NCBI GenBank assembly: GCA_014377905.1
Contig: JACMOQ010000637.1
Span: 1-11,818 of the forward strand
DNA: 11,818 nucleotides
Origin: Acetobacteraceae bacterium
GTDB lineage: Bacteria > Pseudomonadota > Alphaproteobacteria > Acetobacterales > Acetobacteraceae
Direction: 5' to 3'
Made by a program: the position numbers and the translations under genes. Each line of letters begins with the position of its first letter. Position 1 is the stretch's first letter. A model generated the notes under the pieces. It did no database searches. It was given only the letters and a program-made list of their open reading frames with translations, and was not told the DNA's origin. Positions 6,929 through 11,818 of this stretch are shown piece after piece.

Positions 6929-9526
6929 ATGTCCAACCCCACCATTCCCGATGGCGCCACCCCCGCGATGGCGCAATGGTTCACCCTTAAGGCGCAGCAC
7001 CCCGATGCGCTGCTGTTCTTTCGCATGGGCGATTTCTACGAGATGTTTTTCGACGATGCGCTGGCAGCCGTCGCCGCCCTCGACATCGCGCTCACCCATC
7101 GCGGCAGCCATGCCGGCGCCCCGATCCCGATGTGCGGGGTACCAGTGCATGCGTCGGAGGCTTATTTGAACCGATTGATCCGGCGTGGCTTTCGCGTCGC
7201 GGTTGGTGAACAGATGGAAGACCCCAAAACCCGCCTCGGCAAAGGCCCGATCCGGCGCGCGGTGGTGCGCCTGATCACGCCGGGCACCATCACCGAAGAC
7301 AGCCTGCTCGAAGCGTCCCGCCCGAATCTGCTGCTGGCGCTGGTCGGCGGCAAGGACGGGCTGGGCGCGGCCTGGCTCGATGTCTCCACCGGCCGGTTTG
7401 AAACCCTGGCCCTGGGCCTGGGGGAGCTACAGGCTTTGCTGGGGCGGCTCGACCCTGCGGAAATCCTCGCGCCGGAAGGCCTCGATCTTGGCGAGTTCGC
7501 ACCGCGTGGCCGCACCGAACGCGCAACCAGCCCCGCGCCGTCCGCGCGACGATCACTCGCCGACGCGTTTGAAGTCGCCGATATTTCCGCCCTTGGCGGT
7601 TTCACCGATCTCGAAGCCATCGCCGCCAGTTGCGCGCTTGACTATGTCCGCGCGACGCAAGTCGGCAAGCTGCCGCATTTGTCGCGGCCGCAGCCAATGG
7701 GGGTTGGCGGCACACTGGCGATGGACGCGGCCACCCGCCAAAGCCTCGAAATCGACCGCAGCCGCGATGGCGGCACCGTGCATACCCTGCTCGCCAGCGT
7801 GCAGCGGACATTGACGGCGCCGGGCGCGCGAATGCTTGCGGAGTTTCTCGGCGCACCCCTGACCGATGTCGCGGCAATCGCGGCGCGCCAGGATGGCTGG
7901 GGGTGGATCGCCGCCAATGATGCCGCGGCCCGCGATATCCGTGCCGCCTTGCGTGGCGTGCCCGACATGGCGCGCGCGCTCGGGCGCCTGTCGCTCGGGC
8001 GCGGCAGCCCGCGCGATCTGGCCGCATTGCGCGATGGCATGGCGGCGGCGGCGCGCATTGCGGCAGGTCTTGGCGGGCCGAAGCTGATGATGGAAATTGC
8101 CGAAGCCTGCGCAGTGCCGCCCGATCTCGCGCAATTGATGTCGGCAGCACTCGCCGACCCGGCGCCTGTCCGCATCGAAGACGGCGCCATCGCGGCCGGC
8201 TTTGACGGCGAACTCGATGCCGAACGGGCCTTGCGTGATGACAGCCGCCGGGTGATCGCCGCCCTGCAGATGGATTTCGCCCAACGCTTCGGCGTCGCCA
8301 GCCTCAAGATCCGCCACCACGCCCAGCTTGGCTACATCGTCGAAGTGCCGTCGGTCGCGTCTGACCGGATGCGGGACTTCCCCGACCTCACCTTGCGCCA
8401 GGGCATGGCCAATGGCGCCCGCTTCACCCATCCCGAACTTTCCGCGCTTGACCGCCGCATAACCGAAGCCGCCGATCGCGCCGCGGCACGGGAACGGATT
8501 ATTTTCGCGCAACTGGTTGCCGCCACCTTGCGCGCCGCGACCCCGCTTGCCGCCTGTGCGGCCGCGCTGGCGCAGTTGGATGTGCTGCAATCCTGCGCCC
8601 AGCTTGCCCAATCCACTACCAGCGCCGGCGGCTGGTGTCGGCCCGCGTTGGGCGACGACGATGCCTTTCAGATCGAGGATGGTCGCCATCCGGTGGTCCA
8701 AGCCGCCTTGTCAGGCAGCGCCGCCTTCGTGCCGAACAGTTGCGACCTGTCCCCCGCCCGCCGGGTGCTGCTGCTGACCGGCCCGAACATGGCCGGAAAA
8801 TCCACCTTTCTGCGCCAGAATGCGCTGATCGTGATCCTTGCCCAGGCCGGTCTGCCGGTGCCGGCGGGCCGCGCCCGGATCGGGGTGGTGGACCGGCTGT
8901 TTTCCCGCGTTGGTGCGTCCGACGAACTCGCGCGCGGGCGCAGCACTTTCATGGTCGAAATGACCGAAACCGCTGCCATCCTGCACCAGGCCGGCCCGCG
9001 CAGCCTGGTGGTGGTCGATGAAATCGGCCGTGGCACCGCAACATCTGACGGCCTCGCGATCGCCTGGGCAGTGCTCGAAGCGTTGCATAACACTGTGCGC
9101 TGCCGAACCATCTTCGCGACCCATTTTCACGAACTCGCAGGCCTCAGCACTGAAATGCCGCGCCTGTCGCCGCACACCATGCGGGTTAAGGAATGGAAGG
9201 GCGATGTGGTGTTCCTGCACGAGGTCGCTGCCGGCGCCGGCGGGCGCAGTTGGGGTGTGCACGTCGCCAAGCTTGCCGGCGTCACCGCGCCGGTGGTGCG
9301 CCGGGCCGCGGCCTTGCTAGTGGAATTGGAACAGCGCGCCACCAAACTGACCGACGCTGGCGCGTTGCCGCTCTTCGCCCTCGCCCCCAAACCCGCCGCA
9401 CCGCCGCCCGATCCGTTGCATCAGGCGATGGCCGCGATCGACCCGGATAAGCTAACCCCGCGTGAGGCGCTGGAGGCCTTGTACAAATTACGCGAACTAG
9501 TCTCTGTGCACGGCGCGACGGACTAG
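6929..9526 (+). CDS. mutS: DNA mismatch repair protein MutS
   Basis: An 865-residue mismatch recognition ATPase. The mismatch-reading motif G-D-F-Y-E (Phe36, Glu38) sits in domain I at exactly the E. coli positions, which supports the ATG at 6929 over an in-frame ATG at 6806 that lies inside the divergent maeB gene. A connector domain (about 125-250), the core, lever and clamp regions (about 260-550) and the ABC ATPase follow. The ATPase has Walker A G-P-N-M-A-G-K-S-T (618-626, Lys624), signature STFMVEM, Walker B VVVDE (Asp697, Glu698) and the T-H-F-H-E-L segment. ALPLF (812-816) sits where E. coli MutS has its beta-clamp motif, and L-T-P-R-E-A-L-E-A-L-Y near the C-terminus matches the tetramerisation helix. 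Length and motifs are those of a full, intact MutS1. The Shine-Dalgarno sequence is weak (GGA 3 bases upstream). glnD follows after 15 bases, probably in the same transcript; mutL is not in the window. Confidence 0.98.
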   Translation: MSNPTIPDGATPAMAQWFTLKAQHPDALLFFRMGDFYEMFFDDALAAVAALDIALTHRGSHAGAPIPMCGVPVHASEAYLNRLIRRGFRVAVGEQMEDPKTRLGKGPIRRAVVRLITPGTITEDSLLEASRPNLLLALVGGKDGLGAAWLDVSTGRFETLALGLGELQALLGRLDPAEILAPEGLDLGEFAPRGRTERATSPAPSARRSLADAFEVADISALGGFTDLEAIAASCALDYVRATQVGKLPHLSRPQPMGVGGTLAMDAATRQSLEIDRSRDGGTVHTLLASVQRTLTAPGARMLAEFLGAPLTDVAAIAARQDGWGWIAANDAAARDIRAALRGVPDMARALGRLSLGRGSPRDLAALRDGMAAAARIAAGLGGPKLMMEIAEACAVPPDLAQLMSAALADPAPVRIEDGAIAAGFDGELDAERALRDDSRRVIAALQMDFAQRFGVASLKIRHHAQLGYIVEVPSVASDRMRDFPDLTLRQGMANGARFTHPELSALDRRITEAADRAAARERIIFAQLVAATLRAATPLAACAAALAQLDVLQSCAQLAQSTTSAGGWCRPALGDDDAFQIEDGRHPVVQAALSGSAAFVPNSCDLSPARRVLLLTGPNMAGKSTFLRQNALIVILAQAGLPVPAGRARIGVVDRLFSRVGASDELARGRSTFMVEMTETAAILHQAGPRSLVVVDEIGRGTATSDGLAIAWAVLEALHNTVRCRTIFATHFHELAGLSTEMPRLSPHTMRVKEWKGDVVFLHEVAAGAGGRSWGVHVAKLAGVTAPVVRRAAALLVELEQRATKLTDAGALPLFALAPKPAAPPPDPLHQAMAAIDPDKLTPREALEALYKLRELVSVHGATD

Positions 9527-9541
9527 CTAACATCCCCCCCC

Positions 9542-11818
9542 ATGCTGCCGCCAACCCCTTTCCCGGACCAACCCGCCGCCGCCGCTGACCAGTTGCGGCA
9601 GGCCATTGCCGCCGCGACACACGATGGCGAACCGATGTCACGCGATGTCGCGCTGGATATCTTCCGCCGCCATCTCGCCCGGCTCCAGGTTCATGTTCGC
9701 GATGTTTTCGAACAGGGCAATCTGCCTGGGCTAAAGGCCGCCCGGCTGCTGTCCGACCTCACCGATGGCCTGATCTCGGCGTTGTTCGATTACGCCGTCA
9801 GCCTGCTTCCAGGCGCTGCGAAGTCCGGCAAAATCAAGCTCACGATCGCGGCCTCCGGCGGCTACGGCCGCGCGGTGCTGGCGCCGTTCAGCGACCTCGA
9901 CCTGCTGTTTCTCACCCCCGACCGCCGCCGGATGGCGTTTCTCGGCAAGGCCCGTGCCGAGGCCGATATCCAGCGTACCGTGGAATTCATGCTCTATTTC
10001 CTTTGGGATCTCGGGCTGAAGGTTGGTCATGCGACACGATCGGTGCGGGAGTGTATTCAGGAAGCCGCCGCCGATGTCACCGTCCGCACCTCGCTGCTCG
10101 ACGCCCGCCTGATCACCGGTGAGGAGGTCACATTCACCGATTTCGCCAAACGCTTCCGCAAATCCTGCCTCGATGCCGGCCCCGGCGGGTTCCTCGCCGC
10201 CAAGCAGGCCGAACGCGATGCCCGCCACAAGCGCTACGGCGAAACCCCGTTCGTGGTCGAACCGAATGTCAAGGAGGGTCGCGGCGGCCTGCGCGATTTG
10301 CAAACCTTGTATTGGATGGCGAACTTTGTGTTCGGCACCGGAGATTTTGGCGCTCTGGCAGATCCCGACGGGCCAGGCGGCGGTATTCTGACACCCACCG
10401 AAGCCCGCCTCGCGCGCCGATCCTGGAGCTGGCTGTGGACCTTGCGCTTCCATCTCCATTACGTCGCTGGCCGCGCCGAGGACCGCTTAACCTTCGATCT
10501 GCAACCAGTGATCGGTGCCCGCATGGGCTACGCGCGGCGGGATCGGCAGGACGGGGTGGAACGCTTCATGCGCCACTATTTCCTGACCGCGCGCGAAGTC
10601 ACCCGGCTGACCCAGGTGATGGAACCGGCGTTGATCCGTGCCGCCCTCGGCCCGCCCGCCGCCGCCGGCAAGACCGATGCCGCGTTGTTGGCCGCGGGGT
10701 TTATCCTGGCTGACGGCAAGCTGCTGGCGGCCAAGGGCCATGAATTCGACCGCGAACCGATCCAGATGCTGCGCATCCTGCAGGTCGCCCGCGATCGCGA
10801 TCTGCAGTTGCATCCGCTGGCGCTGCGGGCGCTCATCCGCCACGAACGCCGGGCGCAGGATCTGCGCGGCGACCCCAAAGCGGCAAGCGTGTTCCTCGAC
10901 CTGCTCTGTGGCCGGGATGCCGAACATAATCGCGCCGACGGGGCGAAATGGCTATCCATCATGAACGAAACCGGTCTGCTCGGCCGGTTTCTGCCCGACT
11001 GGGCCCGCATCGTCGGGCAAATGCAATTCGACACCTATCATGTGTTCACCGTCGACGAACACACGATCGAGGCGGTGCGCGTATTGAACGCACTCGAACG
11101 CGGCGAACTGGCCGAAATCGCCCCGGTGGCATCGGGCCTCGTCGATCATCTGCAATCGCGCCGCGCGCTCTACATGGCGATGCTGCTGCACGACATCGCG
11201 AAGGGCCGTGGCGGCGATCATTCCGCACTCGGCGCCGAAGTTGCCTTGCAGGTCTGCCCGGCTTTGGGCTTATCTGCCGAAGAAACCGAAATGGTGTCGT
11301 GGCTGGTGCTGCATCATCTGCTGCTGAGCCAGACCGCCTTTAAACGCGACATCGACGATCCCAAGACCATCATCGATCTGGTCGAAACCATCCAGTCTCC
11401 GGAACGGCTGCGCCTGCTGCTGGTGCTGACGGTTGCCGACATGCGGGCGGTTTCGTCCAAGGTTTGGAATGGCTGGAAGGCGACATTGCTGCGGGAACTT
11501 TTCGCCCGCGTCGCCGAGGTTCTGGCCGGCGGGCTTGCCACCACCGAACGCGACGTGCGTGTGGCGCGCGCCAAGGACGCCGCGGCAAGCCAGCTCGACG
11601 GCTGGCCCGCGACCGATATCGCACACTTCCTCGAACTCGGTTATCCCGGCTACTGGCTGTCCTTTGACCCCGAAATCCACGCCCGCCATGCTTGGATGAT
11701 CCGCGGCGCCGAGGCCCGCAACGCCCCTCTGACCGCCGAAACCCAACCATTGCCGGCCCGCGCGGTGACCGAAATCGTGGTTTACGCCGCCGACCATGCC
11801 GGCCTGTTCAGCAAGATC
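9542..11818 (+). CDS. glnD: Bifunctional PII uridylyltransferase / uridylyl-removing enzyme GlnD (3' end cut by window)
   Basis: The first 759 residues of GlnD, open to the window edge; the family is usually about 900-950 residues, so the second ACT domain and most of the first are missing. GlnD senses glutamine, adding UMP to PII proteins (GlnB/GlnK) when nitrogen is short and removing it when glutamine is plentiful. The nucleotidyltransferase domain shows G-G-Y-G-R (106-110) and the catalytic S-D-L-D (Asp118, Asp120), then the GlnD motif K-E-G-R-G-G-L-R-D-L-Q (244-254). The HD domain, responsible for UMP removal, has Y-H-V-F-T-V-D-E-H (499-507) and M-L-L-H-D-I-A-K-G (His550, Asp551). The first ACT domain begins at about 743 with T-E-I-V-V-Y and D-H-A-G-L-F. 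The start follows the mutS stop by 15 bases and is preceded by eight C with no Shine-Dalgarno sequence, so translation may be coupled to mutS; Met32 (9635) is a less likely alternative. Confidence 0.96.
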   Translation, partial: MLPPTPFPDQPAAAADQLRQAIAAATHDGEPMSRDVALDIFRRHLARLQVHVRDVFEQGNLPGLKAARLLSDLTDGLISALFDYAVSLLPGAAKSGKIKLTIAASGGYGRAVLAPFSDLDLLFLTPDRRRMAFLGKARAEADIQRTVEFMLYFLWDLGLKVGHATRSVRECIQEAAADVTVRTSLLDARLITGEEVTFTDFAKRFRKSCLDAGPGGFLAAKQAERDARHKRYGETPFVVEPNVKEGRGGLRDLQTLYWMANFVFGTGDFGALADPDGPGGGILTPTEARLARRSWSWLWTLRFHLHYVAGRAEDRLTFDLQPVIGARMGYARRDRQDGVERFMRHYFLTAREVTRLTQVMEPALIRAALGPPAAAGKTDAALLAAGFILADGKLLAAKGHEFDREPIQMLRILQVARDRDLQLHPLALRALIRHERRAQDLRGDPKAASVFLDLLCGRDAEHNRADGAKWLSIMNETGLLGRFLPDWARIVGQMQFDTYHVFTVDEHTIEAVRVLNALERGELAEIAPVASGLVDHLQSRRALYMAMLLHDIAKGRGGDHSALGAEVALQVCPALGLSAEETEMVSWLVLHHLLLSQTAFKRDIDDPKTIIDLVETIQSPERLRLLLVLTVADMRAVSSKVWNGWKATLLRELFARVAEVLAGGLATTERDVRVARAKDAAASQLDGWPATDIAHFLELGYPGYWLSFDPEIHARHAWMIRGAEARNAPLTAETQPLPARAVTEIVVYAADHAGLFSKI

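Noticed and set aside
7553..8701. 382-codon minus-strand open frame opposite mutS
   Set aside because: It is antisense to conserved MutS core sequence, its composition is typical of GC-rich shadow frames, and no domain is visible.
134..9541. Several C7/C8 homopolymers (about 140-146, 2365-2371, 9534-9541) as a phase-variation system
   Set aside because: With roughly one third C, a handful of 7-base C runs is expected by chance in a window of this size; only the individual positions deserve mention.
9731..10459. Minus-strand open frame opposite glnD
   Set aside because: It is antisense to the GlnD nucleotidyltransferase domain and has no recognisable motif or ribosome site.
1..11818. Search for CRISPR arrays, tRNA genes, insertion sequences, toxin-antitoxin pairs or defence genes
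   Set aside because: No regularly spaced repeats, cloverleaf, transposase motifs or small paired genes are seen; coding regions of known housekeeping or metabolic families fill the window.

Overview
The window reads as ordinary chromosomal DNA of a GC-rich alphaproteobacterium. Supporting this are the strong G/C preference at third codon positions, a malic enzyme fused to a phosphotransacetylase-like domain, and the arrangement malic enzyme < > mutS > glnD, an order I recall from Rhizobiales and Rhodospirillales. A member of the Rhodospirillales, perhaps Acetobacteraceae, is my best guess, but the sequence alone does not prove it. Coding density is very high: there are six genes, no gap longer than about 100 bases, and I see no tRNA, rRNA, insertion sequence, CRISPR array or phage gene.

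Layout from left to right: (1) 25-840, minus strand, an alpha/beta hydrolase of the kynurenine formamidase-like type. (2) 940-2739, plus strand, a membrane-anchored hybrid sensor kinase with PAS-like, HisKA, HATPase and receiver domains, divergent from the hydrolase across 99 bases. (3) 2766-4484, minus strand, an amidohydrolase of the N-acyl-D-amino-acid deacylase family, convergent with the kinase. (4) 4549-6831, minus strand, a MaeB-type malic enzyme lying 64 bases upstream of the amidohydrolase and possibly co-transcribed with it. (5) 6929-9526, plus strand, the mismatch repair protein MutS, divergent from the malic enzyme. (6) 9542 to the right edge, plus strand, the PII uridylyltransferase GlnD, 15 bases behind mutS and cut by the window end just inside its first ACT domain.

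The right half (maeB, mutS, glnD) is a conserved housekeeping block covering C4-to-C3 carbon flux, DNA mismatch repair and nitrogen-status signalling. The left half (hydrolase, hybrid kinase, amidohydrolase) looks like variable-content metabolism and signalling. I found no convincing novel multi-gene system. The points most worth a second look are the unusual metal-site region of the amidohydrolase, the unknown signal and partner of the orphan hybrid kinase, an imperfect inverted repeat in the maeB/mutS divergent region, and the absence of a Shine-Dalgarno sequence ahead of glnD.
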